A stretch of 64,000 bases of DNA from Pseudosulfitobacter sp. DSM 107133 (GCF_022788695.1 NZ_CP085154.1:744001-808000); one strand, 5' to 3'; counted from the first letter of the stretch, positions 8,980-20,104 are shown. Notes: generated by a model not told the origin, from the letters alone. Numbers and translations: made by a program.

Positions 8980-9006
8980 CAAGCCCCACAATGCATGTGG
9001 GGCTTG
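8980..9006. terminator. Bidirectional terminator between convergent genes
   Basis: CAAGCCCCACA (8980-8990) and TGTGGGGCTTG (8996-9006) form a perfect 11-bp stem with a 5-base loop between the stop of the Mur-ligase fusion and the stop of the convergent adhesin-like gene. On the minus strand it is followed by TTTCATTT, so it terminates the adhesin gene best. Confidence 0.8.
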
Positions 9007-9029
9007 CGGTTGATTGGTTGATCTAGTGA

Positions 9030-11273
9030 TCAGACGATGTCGTCCTGGACACCGCCCAGACCGCCAAGCAGGCCACCAACGAGGCCACCCTCACCGATGA
9101 CACCGTCGAGCAGCCCAGTGTCGCCGCCGAGGATGCCGCCAACGAGGCCGTCTTCACCGATCACACCGTCGAGCAGCCCAGTGTCGCCGCCGAGGATGCC
9201 GCCAACGAGGCCGTCTTCACCGATCACACCGTCGAGCAGCCCACTGTCGCCGCCGAGGATGCCGCCAACGAGGCCGTCCTCACCGATGACACCGTCGAGC
9301 AGCCCACTGTCGCCGCCGAGGATGCCGCCCACAAGGCCGTCTTCGCCGATGACGCCATCCAGCAGCCCGCTGTCACCGCCAAGCAGGCCATCCAGAAGAC
9401 CACTCTCTCCGCCGTCCCCATCTGTGACATCACCAAGCAGTCCGGTTCCCAGCAGATCGCCGACCAAACCATCAGCGCCGGTCACATCCGACAGGACACC
9501 ATCGTTGCCCACCAGATCGCCAAGCAAGCCGTCCGAACCTGTGATATCGCCAAGGATGCCATTGTTCCCGGTGACATCACCAAGCAATCCTTCATCGCTG
9601 ACAATGCCATCGAGCAAGCCAGTGTCGCCGCCGAGGAGACCGCCAACGAGGCCGTCCTCACCGATCACACCGTCGAGCAGACCAGTGTCGCCGCCGAGGA
9701 GGCCGCCAACGAGGCCGTCTTCACCGATCACACCATCGAGCAGACCAGTGTCGCCACCGAGGAGTCCGCCCACGAGGCCATCCTCACCGATGACACCGTC
9801 GAGCAGACCAGTGTCGCCACCGAGGAGTCCGCCCACGAGGCCGTCTTCACCGATGACACCGTCGAGCAGACCAGTGTCGCCACCGAGGAGACCACCAACG
9901 AGGCCGTCCTCACCGATGACACCATCGAGCAGACCAGTGTCGCCGCCGAGGAGACCGCCCACGAGGCCGTCCTCACCGATCACACCGTCGAGCAGACCAG
10001 TGTCGCCGCCGAGGAGGCCGTCAACGAGGCCGTCCTCACCGATGACACCATCGAGCAGACCAGTGTCGCCACCGAGGAGGCCACCAACGAGGCCGTCTTC
10101 ACCGATCACGCCATCCAGCAGGCCACCCTCGCCGCCGTCCCCGTCGGTGGTGCCAAGCAGTCCGGTTCCCAGCAGATCGCCGACCAGACCATCAGCGCCG
10201 GTCACATCCGACAGGGCACCTTCGTTGCCCACCAGATCGCCAAGCAAGCCGTCCGAACCTGTGATATCGCCCAGGATGCCGTCGTTTCCGGTGACCGCTC
10301 CGAGCAGCCCTTCATCGTTGACAACACCATCCAGCAGACCGGTGTCGTCGGAGATTGTGCCGTCACCGATTACCGGTTGACCCAACAACTCTTCGCCGGC
10401 GTCACCCAGGACGCCATCGCTACCGAGCAGGTCACCCAGCAAACCATCCGAGCCAGTGACTGCGCCAAGAAGCCCGCCATTCCCAGTTAGGCCGCCAAGA
10501 AGCCCGTCGTCTGAGATAAGCGGATCAAGAAACCCTTGTTCGCTATCCGCATCCGCATCCGCATCCGCATCCGCATCCGCATCCGCATCCGCATCCGCAT
10601 CAGCGTCGGCATCCGCGTCGGCATCCGCATCCGCATCCGCGTCAGCATCGGCATCCGCATCAGCGTCGGCATCCGCATCCGCGTCGGCGTCAGCATCGGC
10701 GTCCGCGTCCGCGTCAGCATCCGCATCCGCGTCGGCATCCGCATCAGCGTCGGCATCCGCATCGGCGTCAGCATCCGCATCGGCGTCAGCATCCGCGTCG
10801 GCATCAGCATCCGCGTCAGCATCGGCGTCGGCATCTGCATCTGCATCCGCGTCAGCATCGGCATCCGCGTCGGCGTCAGCATCGGCGTCGGCATCGGCGT
10901 CGGCATCTGCATCCGCGTCGGCATCAGCATCAGCATCAGCGTCGGCATCCCCATCATCACTTCCACCGCCGGCAGACATCGCCACACCCAGGCCAGCCAA
11001 ACCGGCTGCCACAAGACCCGCCATCTCTTCGTCAGTCAGACCATCAGTCTGCGCCGCACCCTGAACCCCGCTCTCAGTATCATCACCCAGCGTCAGGCTG
11101 TGCAAAGATCCGTCCATTGCGGGTTTGTAATAATCCTTAATGACGATGTTATCGCCATTTTTCAGCTCGACCGTCAGCGTATCACCCTTTCGGCTGTAGC
11201 GTGCGATGTCTGACTGAACCGCGTCGATGCGAATGTTGATCTGTGGTCCGGCTTGTAGAACGGTATCGGCCAT
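9030..11273 (-). CDS. Repetitive acidic adhesin-like protein with BapA-type N-terminus and Asp-Ala repeats
   Basis: The start at 11273 is chosen because ATG there follows GAAGAGGAC at proper distance and begins a BapA/LapF prefix-like domain ([16 protein letters not shown], then [20 protein letters not shown], residues 1-65). A short Gly/Ala hydrophobic stretch follows, then 67 Asp-Ala dipeptides (residues 109-243), then Gly-Leu-Asp repeats of 21 residues built on [15 protein letters not shown], eight copies in a central array and five near the C-terminus. The end GGVQDDIV fits a type I secretion tail. BapA-prefix proteins are large surface adhesins for biofilm; this 747-residue one lacks Ig-like or calcium-binding modules, so it may be a matrix or stalk-like protein. 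No secretion genes are adjacent. Confidence 0.75.
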   Translation of the reverse strand: MADTVLQAGPQINIRIDAVQSDIARYSRKGDTLTVELKNGDNIVIKDYYKPAMDGSLHSLTLGDDTESGVQGAAQTDGLTDEEMAGLVAAGLAGLGVAMSAGGGSDDGDADADADADADADADADADADADADADADADADADADADADADADADADADADADADADADADADADADADADADADADADADADADADADADADADADADADADADADADADADADADADADADADADADADADSEQGFLDPLISDDGLLGGLTGNGGLLGAVTGSDGLLGDLLGSDGVLGDAGEELLGQPVIGDGTISDDTGLLDGVVNDEGLLGAVTGNDGILGDITGSDGLLGDLVGNEGALSDVTGADGLVGDLLGTGLLGTTDGDGGEGGLLDGVIGEDGLVGGLLGGDTGLLDGVIGEDGLVDGLLGGDTGLLDGVIGEDGLVGGLLGGDTGLLDGVIGEDGLVGGLLGGDTGLLDGVIGEDGLVGGLLGGDTGLLDGVIGEDGLVGGLLGGDTGLLDGVIGEDGLVGGLLGGDTGLLDGVIGEDGLVGGLLGGDTGLLDGIVSDEGLLGDVTGNNGILGDITGSDGLLGDLVGNDGVLSDVTGADGLVGDLLGTGLLGDVTDGDGGESGLLDGLLGGDSGLLDGVIGEDGLVGGILGGDSGLLDGVIGEDGLVGGILGGDSGLLDGVIGEDGLVGGILGGDTGLLDGVIGEDGLVGGILGGDTGLLDGVIGEGGLVGGLLGGLGGVQDDIV
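9060..9375 (-). repeat. 63-bp tandem repeats, C-terminal array (5 copies)
   Basis: Five in-frame copies of a 63-bp unit encode [24 protein letters not shown] 21-residue repeats. The copies are nearly identical at DNA level apart from third-position changes, which indicates recent duplication or gene conversion. Confidence 0.9.
9600..10125 (-). repeat. 63-bp tandem repeats, central array (8 copies)
   Basis: Eight in-frame copies of the same 63-bp unit, with GGLL in place of GGIL at the end of the unit. Both arrays are flanked by a second shared block (about 9420-9600 and 10140-10330, encoding [12 protein letters not shown] and [15 protein letters not shown]), so a segment of about 0.7 kb containing an array appears to have duplicated as a whole. 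Confidence 0.85.
10545..10949 (-). repeat. Hexanucleotide repeat encoding 67 Asp-Ala dipeptides
   Basis: The 405-bp run consists of 6-bp units (GAY GCN on the coding strand) with mixed GAT/GAC and GCG/GCC/GCT codons, giving residues 109-243 as an uninterrupted Asp-Ala chain. Copy-number change by slippage keeps the frame, so length variation without loss of the protein is expected. Confidence 0.95.
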
Positions 11274-11717
11274 GGGGTATGTCCTCTTCGCACCCCACAA
11301 AGAGGGCGGCATTGGTTGCAATCTAAAGTATGTAACCACATCTTTAGTATGCCATCAATCGGATTCATTCACTTTCGTGCAGCCGCCACGCAAGCAAACC
11401 GGCTCCTCGTGGTGCAAATGCCGAAGCAGGATGCCGGTTGTGAAAATTGTGTTTTGGGCTGTGACCAAGGCCAATTTGTGCCTGTTTTCACGCTTTTTGC
11501 GTCTGCCGCTGTGCGAAGCCGTTCCTTTTGATCGGATTTACGGCCGCAACGGAAGCGTATTGCGGAACATGAAATAGGGACCAGTATTGCAAGCACAGGC
11601 TGTGTATCGTGAGACGGCAGGGCGTCAATTAGCCCTGCCGTGCATCACTGATTCTGTGCTGTCACGCGTGAGGTGCGCAAGAGGGCACATCTTTTTGTCT
11701 GTTGCCGACGATTCAGA
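11274..11717. other. Intergenic region: promoter side of the adhesin gene
   Basis: This 440-bp gap contains no credible gene. CTAAAG (11323-11328) and CTTTAG (11342-11347) form a short inverted repeat about 50 bp upstream of the adhesin start, a possible operator. A hairpin near 11614-11641 serves the lpdA side. Otherwise I see nothing distinctive. Confidence 0.5.
11614..11641 (-). terminator. Hairpin downstream of lpdA, probable operon terminator
   Basis: ACGGCAGGGC (11614-11623) and GCCCTGCCGT (11632-11641) form a perfect 10-bp GC-rich stem with an 8-base loop, about 75 bp after the lpdA stop. There is no clear T run on the minus strand, so termination efficiency is uncertain. Confidence 0.5.
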
Positions 11718-13106
11718 TCACATGTGGATCGGACCGTCGCCGCAGGCCAGCGCCGCTTCGCGCACGGCCTCCGAATAGGTTGGATGCGCGTGGCAGGTCA
11801 TGGCCAGATCTTCGGCCGACGCGCCGAATTCCATCGCAACGCACACCTCGTGGATCAGGTCGCCGGCACCGGGGCCGATGATGTGGCAGCCCAGAATGCG
11901 GTCGGTTTCCTTGTCGGCCAGGATCTTCACAAAACCGTCGCCTGCGAACACGGCCTTGGCGCGGGCGTTGCCCATGAAGCTGAACTTGCCGACCTTGTAC
12001 GCGCGGCCCGCTTCTTTCAGCGTGGCCTCGGTTTCGCCGACATTGGCGACTTCGGGGTGGGTGTAGATCACGCCGGGGATCACGCCATAGTTGACGTGCC
12101 CATGCTTGCCCGCGACCTGCTCGGCGGCGGCCATGCCTTCGTCCTCGGCCTTGTGCGCCAGCATCGGCCCTTCGATCACGTCGCCGATGGCGTAGACGCC
12201 CGGCACGCTGGTCTGCCAGTCCTTGCCCACCTTGATCTGACCGCGTTTGGTCATCTCGACGCCCAGACCCTCGAGGCCCAGCCCGTCGACGTAAGGCTTG
12301 CGGCCTGTTGCCACCAGAACCACATCGGCGTCCAGCACGTGTTCGCTGTCGTCCTTGCGCAGTTTGTAATGCACCTTTGCCTTGGTCTTGGTCGCTTCGG
12401 TCTTTTGCACGGCAGCGCCCATGATGAACTTCAGGCCCTGCTTGGTCAGCATCCGCTGGAAGGTTTTCTGAACCTCGGGGTCCATGCCGGGGGTGATCGC
12501 GTCCAGATATTCCACGACGGTTACCTCGGACCCCAGACGCGCATAAACGCTGCCCAGTTCCAGCCCGATCACGCCCGCGCCGATCACAACGAGGGATTTC
12601 GGCACCTTGCCCAGCTCCAGCGCGCCGGTGGAGGTCACGACGACCTTTTCGTCCACTTCGACGCCGGGCAGCGACGCCGCCTCGGAGCCGGTGGCGATGA
12701 TGATGTTCTTGGCCTCGTGGACCTCGTCACCAACCTTGACCTTGCCCGCCTCGGGGATCGAGCCCCAGCCTTTCAGCCAGTCGACCTTGTTCTTTTTGAA
12801 CAGGAATCCGATGCCTTTGGTGTTGGTGTCGACGGTGGACTGTTTGTAGGTCAGCATCTGCTTCCAGTCGACCGAGGGGCTTTTGCCCTTCAGGCCCATT
12901 TCGGCAAAGTTGTGCTCGGCCTCGTGCAGCATGTGGGATGCGTGCAGCAATGCCTTGGACGGGATGCAGCCGACGTTCAGGCAGGTGCCGCCCAGCGTGT
13001 CACGCCCTTCGACGCAGGCCACTTTCAGGCCCAGTTGCGCGCAACGGATGGCGCAGACATAGCCGCCGGGGCCGGAGCCGATGATGATAACGTCGTAGGA
13101 TGCCAT
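11718..13106 (-). CDS. lpdA: Dihydrolipoyl dehydrogenase (E3)
   Basis: The flavoprotein reoxidises the dihydrolipoyl arm of 2-oxoacid dehydrogenase complexes using NAD. The start at 13106 follows AAGGAGAAGACCTC and gives 462 residues, normal for E3. An FAD-binding [17 protein letters not shown] segment at 10-26 is followed by the redox pair in [13 protein letters not shown] (C42, C47), an NAD-binding [14 protein letters not shown] and the C-terminal catalytic [15 protein letters not shown]. It is the last gene of the suc operon, so it presumably serves the 2-oxoglutarate dehydrogenase encoded upstream. Confidence 0.95.
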   Translation of the reverse strand: MASYDVIIIGSGPGGYVCAIRCAQLGLKVACVEGRDTLGGTCLNVGCIPSKALLHASHMLHEAEHNFAEMGLKGKSPSVDWKQMLTYKQSTVDTNTKGIGFLFKKNKVDWLKGWGSIPEAGKVKVGDEVHEAKNIIIATGSEAASLPGVEVDEKVVVTSTGALELGKVPKSLVVIGAGVIGLELGSVYARLGSEVTVVEYLDAITPGMDPEVQKTFQRMLTKQGLKFIMGAAVQKTEATKTKAKVHYKLRKDDSEHVLDADVVLVATGRKPYVDGLGLEGLGVEMTKRGQIKVGKDWQTSVPGVYAIGDVIEGPMLAHKAEDEGMAAAEQVAGKHGHVNYGVIPGVIYTHPEVANVGETEATLKEAGRAYKVGKFSFMGNARAKAVFAGDGFVKILADKETDRILGCHIIGPGAGDLIHEVCVAMEFGASAEDLAMTCHAHPTYSEAVREAALACGDGPIHM

Positions 13107-13204
13107 GAGGTCTTCTCCTTGGTCGTGTGCGCCGCTGTGGCCTGTGTCAGACCGCTGACGGCTTTCAGTATGGCGCGGGTGCCATGTGTTTTGCGGGCGC
13201 GTTC

Positions 13205-13600
13205 CTAGATCAGGGCGGCGATGAAAAGTACGGTGACGCAGGCCATGGCCACCAGCCAGATATAGGACCGCCACGGCCGCCATCCCAGCGCATAGGCGGG
13301 GATATAAAGCGCACGGGCGGCCAGATAGACCCAAGCGGCCCCCAGTGTCACTGCGCTGACCTGATCCGTCAGGTGGATCAGGAACACGGCGGCGGCAAAG
13401 AACGGGAACATCTGCACGTTGTTGTCATAGGCCCGCAGCATCCGCGCCGTGGCATTGCGCATCGGGCGGCTGGGCGCGCGGTCGCGCGGGCTGGTGGTAT
13501 AGCCCGGCCCCACATCCATGTTCGCCATTGTTGAGGCCGTGACGAATTGCGCGATGTGCAACAGGCCGGCGAGGGCGAGGGTGAGGAGGAGGGGCGTCAT
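13205..13600 (-). CDS. MAPEG family membrane protein
   Basis: The 131-residue protein has four predicted membrane helices and the MAPEG-type segment [20 protein letters not shown] followed by [10 protein letters not shown]. Bacterial MAPEG proteins belong to the eicosanoid and glutathione metabolism superfamily, but in bacteria most have no assigned substrate. It lies between sucB and lpdA, about 80 and 100 bp from each, so it is probably cotranscribed with TCA-cycle genes without an obvious role there. Confidence 0.8.
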   Translation of the reverse strand: MTPLLLTLALAGLLHIAQFVTASTMANMDVGPGYTTSPRDRAPSRPMRNATARMLRAYDNNVQMFPFFAAAVFLIHLTDQVSAVTLGAAWVYLAARALYIPAYALGWRPWRSYIWLVAMACVTVLFIAALI

Positions 13601-13683
13601 GTCATCGTGTCCAAATCGGAAGATGCAGGAGTGCGGGAGTGCCGGCCAGCGCCCAAGCCATAGGGCGCTGACCTGTTTTTGGT

Positions 13684-15186
13684 TTACAGATCCATCAGCA
13701 ACCGGCGGGGATCTTCCAGCGCTTCCTTGACGCGCACCAGGAAGGTCACCGCGCCCTTGCCGTCAACGATGCGGTGATCGTAGGACAGCGCCAGATACAT
13801 CATCGGACGGATCACCACCTGACCGTTGATCGCCATCGGGCGGTCCTGGATCTTGTGCATCCCCAGGATACCCGATTGCGGCGGGTTCAGGATGGGCGAG
13901 GACATCAGCGAGCCGTAGACACCACCGTTCGAGATGGTGAAGGTGCCGCCCTGCATTTCCGCCATCGACAGCTTGCCGTCACGGGCACGCGCGCCTTTTT
14001 CGGCAATCGCCTTTTCGATCTCGGCAAAGGACATCGCGTCGGCATCGCGGATCACCGGAACAACCAGACCCGTGGGCGTGCCTGCGGCGATGCCCATGTG
14101 AACGAAGTTCTTGTAGACCACGTCGGTGCCGTCGATCTCGGCGTTGACCTCGGGGACCTCTTTCAGCGCGTGCACGCAGGCCTTGGTGAAGAAGGACATA
14201 AAGCCAAGCTTCACGCCGTGTTTCTTCAGGAACAGGTCCTTGTATTCTTTGCGCAGCGCCATCACCTCGGTCATGTCGACCTCGTTATAGGTGGTCAGCA
14301 TCGCGGCGGTGTTCTGGCTGTCTTTCAGACGGCGCGCGATGGTCTGGCGCAGACGGGTCATTTTCACCCGTTCTTCGCGCGATGCATCGTCGGCAGAGAC
14401 CGGCGCGCGCGGGGCTGCGGCGGCCTGCGGGGCAGGGGCCGAACCAGCGGCAGCCACGGCCTTGGCCACGTCGTCCTTCATGATACGCCCGTCACGGCCC
14501 GAGCCGGAGACCTGATCGCGGCTGATGCCGGCCTCGGCCATGGCTTTCTTGGCCGAGGGCGCGTCTTCCACGTCTTTGCCCGAGGTGCTTGCTGCTGGTG
14601 CCGCTTTGGCGGCTTGGGCCGGTGCTGCGGCCTGACCCGAAGCCGAGCCTGAAATGACCGCCAGCTTGGCAGTGGCGTCCACGGTGGTGCCTTCGGGCGC
14701 TGTGATCTCGGTCAAGACACCGCTGGCGGGCGCGGGCACTTCGACGCTGACCTTGTCTGTTTCCAGCTCGCACAGCATTTCGTCTTGGGCGACGGTGTCA
14801 CCAACCTTTTTGAACCAGGTGCTGACGGTCGCTTCGGTCACGGATTCGCCCAAGGTCGGGACCATCACGTCAACGCTGTCGTCCCCCGACGATTTTGCGG
14901 CGGGGGTTTCTTTGGCTTCGGCGGCTTTGGGGGCATCTGCTGCGGCTGCGCCACCTTCCGTGATTGTCGCCAGCAGGGCATCGACACCCACGGTTTCGCC
15001 TTCGGCGGCGATGATATCGCCCATGGTGCCCGCAACGGGGCTGGGCACCTCGACGGTGACCTTGTCGGTTTCCAGTTCGCACAGCATTTCGTCAACGGCC
15101 ACCGTGTCGCCCGGTTTCTTGAACCATGTGGCAACGGTGGCTTCGGTCACGGATTCGCCCAGGGTGGGCACGCGGACATCAGTCAT
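13684..15186 (-). CDS. sucB: 2-oxoglutarate dehydrogenase E2 (dihydrolipoyl succinyltransferase), two lipoyl domains
   Basis: The 500-residue protein transfers succinyl groups from the E1 enzyme to CoA. It has two lipoyl domains, each with ELETDKVxVEVPxP, with lipoyl lysines at K42 and K145, joined by an Ala-rich linker. A peripheral-subunit-binding domain follows at about 205-245 ([18 protein letters not shown]) and the acyltransferase domain ends with the catalytic [11 protein letters not shown] (H471, D475). Many bacterial SucB proteins have one lipoyl domain, so duplication is worth noting. Its ATG overlaps the sucA stop (TAATG), showing translational coupling. Confidence 0.95.
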   Translation of the reverse strand: MTDVRVPTLGESVTEATVATWFKKPGDTVAVDEMLCELETDKVTVEVPSPVAGTMGDIIAAEGETVGVDALLATITEGGAAAADAPKAAEAKETPAAKSSGDDSVDVMVPTLGESVTEATVSTWFKKVGDTVAQDEMLCELETDKVSVEVPAPASGVLTEITAPEGTTVDATAKLAVISGSASGQAAAPAQAAKAAPAASTSGKDVEDAPSAKKAMAEAGISRDQVSGSGRDGRIMKDDVAKAVAAAGSAPAPQAAAAPRAPVSADDASREERVKMTRLRQTIARRLKDSQNTAAMLTTYNEVDMTEVMALRKEYKDLFLKKHGVKLGFMSFFTKACVHALKEVPEVNAEIDGTDVVYKNFVHMGIAAGTPTGLVVPVIRDADAMSFAEIEKAIAEKGARARDGKLSMAEMQGGTFTISNGGVYGSLMSSPILNPPQSGILGMHKIQDRPMAINGQVVIRPMMYLALSYDHRIVDGKGAVTFLVRVKEALEDPRRLLMDL

Positions 15187-18152
15187 TATTTCGATCCTTT
15201 GATGGTCAGCGCCTCGTCAACGAGGGCGGCTTGTTGTGCTTTGTGCTGGCTGGCCAGACCTGTGGCCGGCGACGCCGATGTGGCGCGTCCGACATATTCG
15301 GGACGCAGGTGTTTGGCCTTGATCCGGCCCAGAACCCATTCGATGTTGGGCTCGATAAAGGTCCAGGCGCCCTGGTTCTTGGGCTCTTCCTGACACCAGA
15401 TCATCTCGGCATCCTTGAAGCGTTCCAGCTCCTTCACCGCGGATTGCGCGGGGAAAGGGTAGAACTGTTCGAAGCGCATCAAATAGACATCGTCGATGCC
15501 ACGGGCGTCGCGTTCTTCCAGCAGGTCATAATAGACCTTGCCCGAACACATCACCACGCGCTTGATCTTGTCATCGGCCACCAAAGTGGTGTCCGAATTG
15601 CCGTGCTGGGCATCGTCCCACAGCACGCGGTGGAAGGATGATCCGGTGGTAAACTCGTCGGCCTTGCTGACGGCCAGCTTGTGACGCAGCAGCGATTTCG
15701 GCGTCATCAGGATCAGCGGCTTGCGGAAGTCGCGGTGGATCTGGCGGCGCAGGATGTGAAAGTAGTTTGCAGGCGTGGTGCAATTGGCCACGATCCAGTT
15801 GTCCTGACCGCACATCTGCAAGAACCGTTCCAGACGGGCGCTGGAGTGTTCGGGGCCTTGCCCCTCGAAGCCGTGGGGCAGCAGGACCGTCAGGCCGGAC
15901 ATCCGCAGCCATTTGCTTTCGCCCGAGCTGATGAACTGGTCGAACATGATCTGCGCACCGTTGGCGAAATCGCCAAACTGCGCTTCCCACAGGGTCAGGG
16001 CGTTGGGTTCTGCCATCGAATACCCGTATTCAAAGCCAAGCACCGCATATTCCGACAGCATCGAATCGATGACGTCGTATTGTGCCTGACCTTCACGGAT
16101 GTTGTTCAGCGGATAGTAGCGTTCTTCGGTGTCCTGGTTGATCAGGGCGGAATGGCGCTGGCTGAAGGTGCCGCGCGCGCTGTCCTGACCGGACAGACGC
16201 ACAGGATAGCCTTCGGTCAGCAGCGAGCCGAACGCGATGGCCTCGGCAGTGGCCCAGTCGAATCCGGTCCCTGTTTCAAACATCGCCTTTTTGGCGTCCA
16301 GCAGACGTTCGACAGTTTTGTGCAGGGGAACACCGGCGGGGGCTGTCGTCAGCCCCTTGCCAACTTCGGCCAGCGTTTCGGGCTTGATCGCTGTCTTGCC
16401 GCGCTGGTATTTCTTTTGCTTCATCTTATCCAGATGCGACCACTTGCCATCCAGCCAGTCGGCCTTGTTCGGGCGGTATTCTTTTCCGGCCTCGAACTCT
16501 TCGTTCAGCTTGGCCTGAAACGCCGCCTTCATGTCCTCGATCTCGCCCTCGGGGATCAGCCCGTCTTTGACCAGACGGTCGGTGTACAGCGTCAGCGTGG
16601 TCTTTTGCTTTTTGATCTTCTTGTACATCACCGGGTTGGTGAACATGGGCTCGTCGCCCTCGTTGTGACCAAAACGGCGGTAGCAGAAAATGTCGATAAC
16701 CACATCCTTGTGGAATTTCTGACGGAACTCGGTGGCCACTTTCGCGGCGTGAACCACGGCTTCGGGGTCGTCACCGTTGACGTGGAAAATGGGCGCCTCG
16801 ACCACCAGCGCGTTGTCGGTGGGATAGGGGGAAGACCGCGAGAAGTGCGGCGCGGTGGTGAAACCGATCTGGTTGTTCACCACGACGTGTATGGTGCCAC
16901 CGGTGCGGTGGCCGCGCAGGCCCGACAGGGCGAAACATTCCGCCACGACACCCTGACCGGCAAAGGCCGCATCGCCGTGTAGCAGGATCGGCATGACGCA
17001 GGTGCGCTCGGCATCGTTCCACTGGTCCTGCTTGGCGCGTGCCTTGCCCAGAACCACAGGGTTCACCGCTTCGAGGTGCGACGGGTTGGCGGTCAGCGAC
17101 AGGTGGACGGTGTTGTCATCAAACTGACGGTCCGAGGACGCGCCAAGGTGATATTTCACATCGCCCGAGCCATCGACGTCTTCGGGTTTGAAGCTGCCGC
17201 CCTGAAACTCGTTGAAGATCGCGCGGTAGGGTTTTTGCATCACGTTGGCCAGAACCGACAGGCGGCCGCGGTGCGGCATGCCAATGACGATTTCCTTGAC
17301 GCCCAGGGCGCCGCCACGCTTGATGATCTGCTCCATCGCGGGGATCAGGCTTTCGCCACCATCAAGGCCAAAGCGCTTGGTGCCCATGTATTTGACGTGC
17401 AGGAATTTTTCGAATCCTTCGGCCTCGACCATCTTGTTCAGGATCGCCTTGCGGCCCTCACGGGTGAACTGGATTTCCTTGCCCAGCCCTTCGATCCGTT
17501 CCTTCAGCCAACTGGCTTCATCAGGGTTGGAAATGTGCATGTATTGCAGCGCAAAGGTGCCGCAATAGGTCCGGTTCACGATTTCGACAATCTGCCGCAT
17601 GGTGGCGATTTCCAGCCCCAACACGTTGTCGATGAAAATCGGACGATCCATGTCGGCGTCGGTAAAGCCGTAGGATTTCGGATCCAGCTCGGGGTGGGGG
17701 GTCTTGTCGCGCATGCCCAGCGGGTCAAGATCGGCCACCAGGTGACCACGGATGCGATAGGCGCGGATGATCATCAGCGCGCGGATGCTGTCCAGCACGG
17801 CGCGTTTGACCATCTCGTCGCTCAACTCTACGCCTTTGGCCTCTGCCTTGGCCTTGATCTTGTCGCCAGCCCCTTTGACCTCAGCCGGAGCGGCCCATTC
17901 GCCTGTCAGCGCCTGGGTCAGGTCGTCGCCCGGCATCGGCGGCCAGTCGCTGCGCGCCCAAGAGGGGCCTGCGGCCTCGGCTTTGACGTTGCTGTTCTCG
18001 TCGCCCATCGCCTTGAAAAAGGCCTGCCAGGCTTCGTCTACCGCGCCGGGATTGTTGGCATAGCGGGCATACATCTGTTCAAGGTATTCCGCGTTGTGTC
18101 CTTGCATGAAGGACGAGGCGTGGAACTGGTCGTTGGCTGGGTGGTCGGTCAT
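15186..18152 (-). CDS. sucA: 2-oxoglutarate dehydrogenase E1, thiamine diphosphate-dependent
   Basis: This 988-residue enzyme decarboxylates 2-oxoglutarate and succinylates the lipoyl arm of SucB. The N-terminal [17 protein letters not shown] segment is the E1o E2-binding tail. [29 protein letters not shown] (thiamine diphosphate and Mg binding) and NNQIGFTT are all present, as is the C-terminal [20 protein letters not shown]. Length and motifs match the family. It follows sucD after about 80 bp. Confidence 0.97.
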   Translation of the reverse strand: MTDHPANDQFHASSFMQGHNAEYLEQMYARYANNPGAVDEAWQAFFKAMGDENSNVKAEAAGPSWARSDWPPMPGDDLTQALTGEWAAPAEVKGAGDKIKAKAEAKGVELSDEMVKRAVLDSIRALMIIRAYRIRGHLVADLDPLGMRDKTPHPELDPKSYGFTDADMDRPIFIDNVLGLEIATMRQIVEIVNRTYCGTFALQYMHISNPDEASWLKERIEGLGKEIQFTREGRKAILNKMVEAEGFEKFLHVKYMGTKRFGLDGGESLIPAMEQIIKRGGALGVKEIVIGMPHRGRLSVLANVMQKPYRAIFNEFQGGSFKPEDVDGSGDVKYHLGASSDRQFDDNTVHLSLTANPSHLEAVNPVVLGKARAKQDQWNDAERTCVMPILLHGDAAFAGQGVVAECFALSGLRGHRTGGTIHVVVNNQIGFTTAPHFSRSSPYPTDNALVVEAPIFHVNGDDPEAVVHAAKVATEFRQKFHKDVVIDIFCYRRFGHNEGDEPMFTNPVMYKKIKKQKTTLTLYTDRLVKDGLIPEGEIEDMKAAFQAKLNEEFEAGKEYRPNKADWLDGKWSHLDKMKQKKYQRGKTAIKPETLAEVGKGLTTAPAGVPLHKTVERLLDAKKAMFETGTGFDWATAEAIAFGSLLTEGYPVRLSGQDSARGTFSQRHSALINQDTEERYYPLNNIREGQAQYDVIDSMLSEYAVLGFEYGYSMAEPNALTLWEAQFGDFANGAQIMFDQFISSGESKWLRMSGLTVLLPHGFEGQGPEHSSARLERFLQMCGQDNWIVANCTTPANYFHILRRQIHRDFRKPLILMTPKSLLRHKLAVSKADEFTTGSSFHRVLWDDAQHGNSDTTLVADDKIKRVVMCSGKVYYDLLEERDARGIDDVYLMRFEQFYPFPAQSAVKELERFKDAEMIWCQEEPKNQGAWTFIEPNIEWVLGRIKAKHLRPEYVGRATSASPATGLASQHKAQQAALVDEALTIKGSK

Positions 18153-18233
18153 GGCGAGATACCTCGGATGTGAGACGTGGCCGCATAATGGTTAAAGATA
18201 CCAAGGCGGGGGGGTGCCCCGCCTTGAGACAGG

Positions 18234-19121
18234 TTAGTCTTTGTTGATCGCTTCTTGCACGGCTTCGCCCAGTGTTGCGGGGCTGTCTGCCACCACGATA
18301 CCGGCTTCGCGCATTGCGTTGATCTTGCTTTCTGCGTCGCCCTTGCCACCGGCAACGATGGCGCCTGCGTGGCCCATGCGGCGGCCCGGAGGGGCGGTGC
18401 GGCCGGCGATAAAACCGGCGGTGGGCTTCCAGCGGCCCTTTTTGCGCTCATCTGCCAGGAACTGTGCCGCCTCTTCCTCGGCAGAGCCGCCGATTTCACC
18501 GATCATGATGATCGACTGTGTTTCAGGGTCGGCCAGGAACATTTCCAGCACGTCGATGTGCTCGGTCCCCTTGATGGGGTCGCCGCCGATGCCCACGGCC
18601 GAAGACTGGCCCAGTCCCATGTCGGTTGTCTGTTTCACAGCCTCATAGGTAAGCGTCCCCGAGCGCGAAACAACACCCACCGAGCCGCGTTTGTGGATGT
18701 GGCCGGGCATAATGCCGATCTTGCAAGCGTCCGGCGTGATCACGCCGGGACAGTTGGGGCCGATCAGGCGCGATTTGGACCCTTCCAGCGCGCGCTTGAC
18801 GCGCATCATGTCCAGAACCGGAATCCCTTCGGTGATGCAGACGATCAGCGGCATTTCTGCGTCAATCGCTTCCAGGATCGAATCCGCGGCAAAGGGGGGC
18901 GGCACATAGATGACCGAGGCGTTGGCTTCGGTGACATGCATGGCTTCGTGGACCGAGTTGAAGACCGGCAGGTCCAGATGTTTCTGGCCGCCTTTGCCCG
19001 GTGTCACGCCTCCGACCATCTTGGTGCCGTAAGCGATTGCCTGTTCGGTGTGGAATGTCCCCTGCGAGCCGGTCAGGCCCTGGCAGATGACTTTTGTGTT
19101 TTCGTCGATAAGAACGGCCAT
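18234..19121 (-). CDS. sucD: Succinyl-CoA synthetase alpha subunit
   Basis: The 295-residue subunit binds CoA and carries the phosphohistidine of succinyl-CoA synthetase, which makes ATP or GTP from succinyl-CoA. The CoA-binding N-terminus ([19 protein letters not shown]), the [11 protein letters not shown] loop and the active-site [17 protein letters not shown] are visible. It is separated from sucC, its partner, by a methyltransferase gene, which is unusual because sucC and sucD normally adjoin. Confidence 0.97.
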   Translation of the reverse strand: MAVLIDENTKVICQGLTGSQGTFHTEQAIAYGTKMVGGVTPGKGGQKHLDLPVFNSVHEAMHVTEANASVIYVPPPFAADSILEAIDAEMPLIVCITEGIPVLDMMRVKRALEGSKSRLIGPNCPGVITPDACKIGIMPGHIHKRGSVGVVSRSGTLTYEAVKQTTDMGLGQSSAVGIGGDPIKGTEHIDVLEMFLADPETQSIIMIGEIGGSAEEEAAQFLADERKKGRWKPTAGFIAGRTAPPGRRMGHAGAIVAGGKGDAESKINAMREAGIVVADSPATLGEAVQEAINKD

Positions 19122-19306
19122 GTTTGGTTTCCTTGCTTACGATCTGTCGGTTGTTTCGGATGTTGGAATGACGGGTGACTGGCTGCCGCGGGTGGGCCAG
19201 CTCCCAGTGAAGAGGTTTGCGGTCTGTACAGCTTGCGTATCGGCGGTGCCTGCACTGGCTTCTCCGAAAGGCCGCGCGACAGCGGATGGGGTATTGATCG
19301 CGCGTC

Positions 19307-20104
19307 TCATGCGGCCACCTTGCGCAACAAGACCGATATGTTGTCGTCAACGGGCAGGCTGAAACTGTTGACCAGTTTTGTGGTGAACCCTGCGTCAGCG
19401 GCAGCTTTGCGCAATGTGCGCAAACTAAAATAGTTCACATGATCAGGGTAGCGAAAGCCGCACCATTTCGGGCCAATGATCTTGCGGTTCAGGCTGTTGA
19501 AATTAGGCACCCGCACAAATACCGCGCCTGTGTTCTTCAGTGCGCGGTACACACCATTTAGAACGCCCATGACATTGGTTTCATGTTCCAGATACGAGAA
19601 CATTACGATGCCATCGAATTGGGCCTCGTCAAATTCCCAAATGGTCTCTGCTCCTGCACCCTTGAGACAATACCCGCCCCGTGAACGCATGATGTCGTCG
19701 GCCTGCGCATGCAAGGCGGTGCTCAGTTCGATGCCAAAGGGGGTCATTGGCGGCAGAATGCGCGCACCCGCACCACAGCCGATGTCAAGCACATGACCGT
19801 CGGAGAACCAACGCCGGAAGTGCGCCTGCTTGTCCCGATGTATAACACCAAGGTTTGTGCGCAGCTTGCGCACGAACTTGCTTGCAAAGGTTGACCCTTT
19901 TGATGCCTCAGCCTTGGCAGCATAGGTCTTTTCCCAAGCAAAATCTTGCTCCAAGGCCTCATAGACCACAGGATTGCGCAGATAAGTCATGCTACATTCA
20001 TCGCAAGTGACCACTTGCCACGGATCGGGCGAATAGGCCCGCAGTGGCACGCATTGCGTGCTCTCGCACAGTGGGCAGGGACGATATGTTGACACGCTAT
20101 GCAT
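19307..20104 (-). CDS. Class I SAM-dependent methyltransferase with N-terminal zinc-ribbon-like motif
   Basis: The protein begins with a CPLC...C-x2-C pattern (YRPCPLCES and VVTCDECSMTYLRNP), as in sugar or polyketide-type methyltransferases with a zinc-binding N-terminus. A Rossmann motif I VLDIGCGAGARILP follows, then FGIELS and a FDGIVMFSYLEH segment. I chose ATG 20104, just before the conserved part; 20140 is an alternative with a somewhat better Shine-Dalgarno, and the frame is open to 20230. The target is unknown. It sits between sucC and sucD on the same strand, with no known link to succinyl-CoA synthetase, and resembles a later insertion into the operon. Confidence 0.8.
   Translation of the reverse strand: MHSVSTYRPCPLCESTQCVPLRAYSPDPWQVVTCDECSMTYLRNPVVYEALEQDFAWEKTYAAKAEASKGSTFASKFVRKLRTNLGVIHRDKQAHFRRWFSDGHVLDIGCGAGARILPPMTPFGIELSTALHAQADDIMRSRGGYCLKGAGAETIWEFDEAQFDGIVMFSYLEHETNVMGVLNGVYRALKNTGAVFVRVPNFNSLNRKIIGPKWCGFRYPDHVNYFSLRTLRKAAADAGFTTKLVNSFSLPVDDNISVLLRKVAA

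Noticed and set aside
10456..11213. Plus-strand ORFs across the adhesin repeat region (Ser-Ala or Ile-Arg repeats)
   Set aside because: They are translations of the antisense strand and other frames of the hexanucleotide repeat; the minus-strand frame alone has a domain start, a Shine-Dalgarno sequence and a sensible protein.
11369..11596. 75-residue minus-strand ORF upstream of the adhesin gene
   Set aside because: No Shine-Dalgarno, no domain and unusual Cys/Arg composition; more likely non-coding promoter DNA.
11673..13208. 511-residue plus-strand ORF opposite lpdA
   Set aside because: It is a GC-rich antisense shadow; the minus strand encodes a complete E3 enzyme with all motifs.
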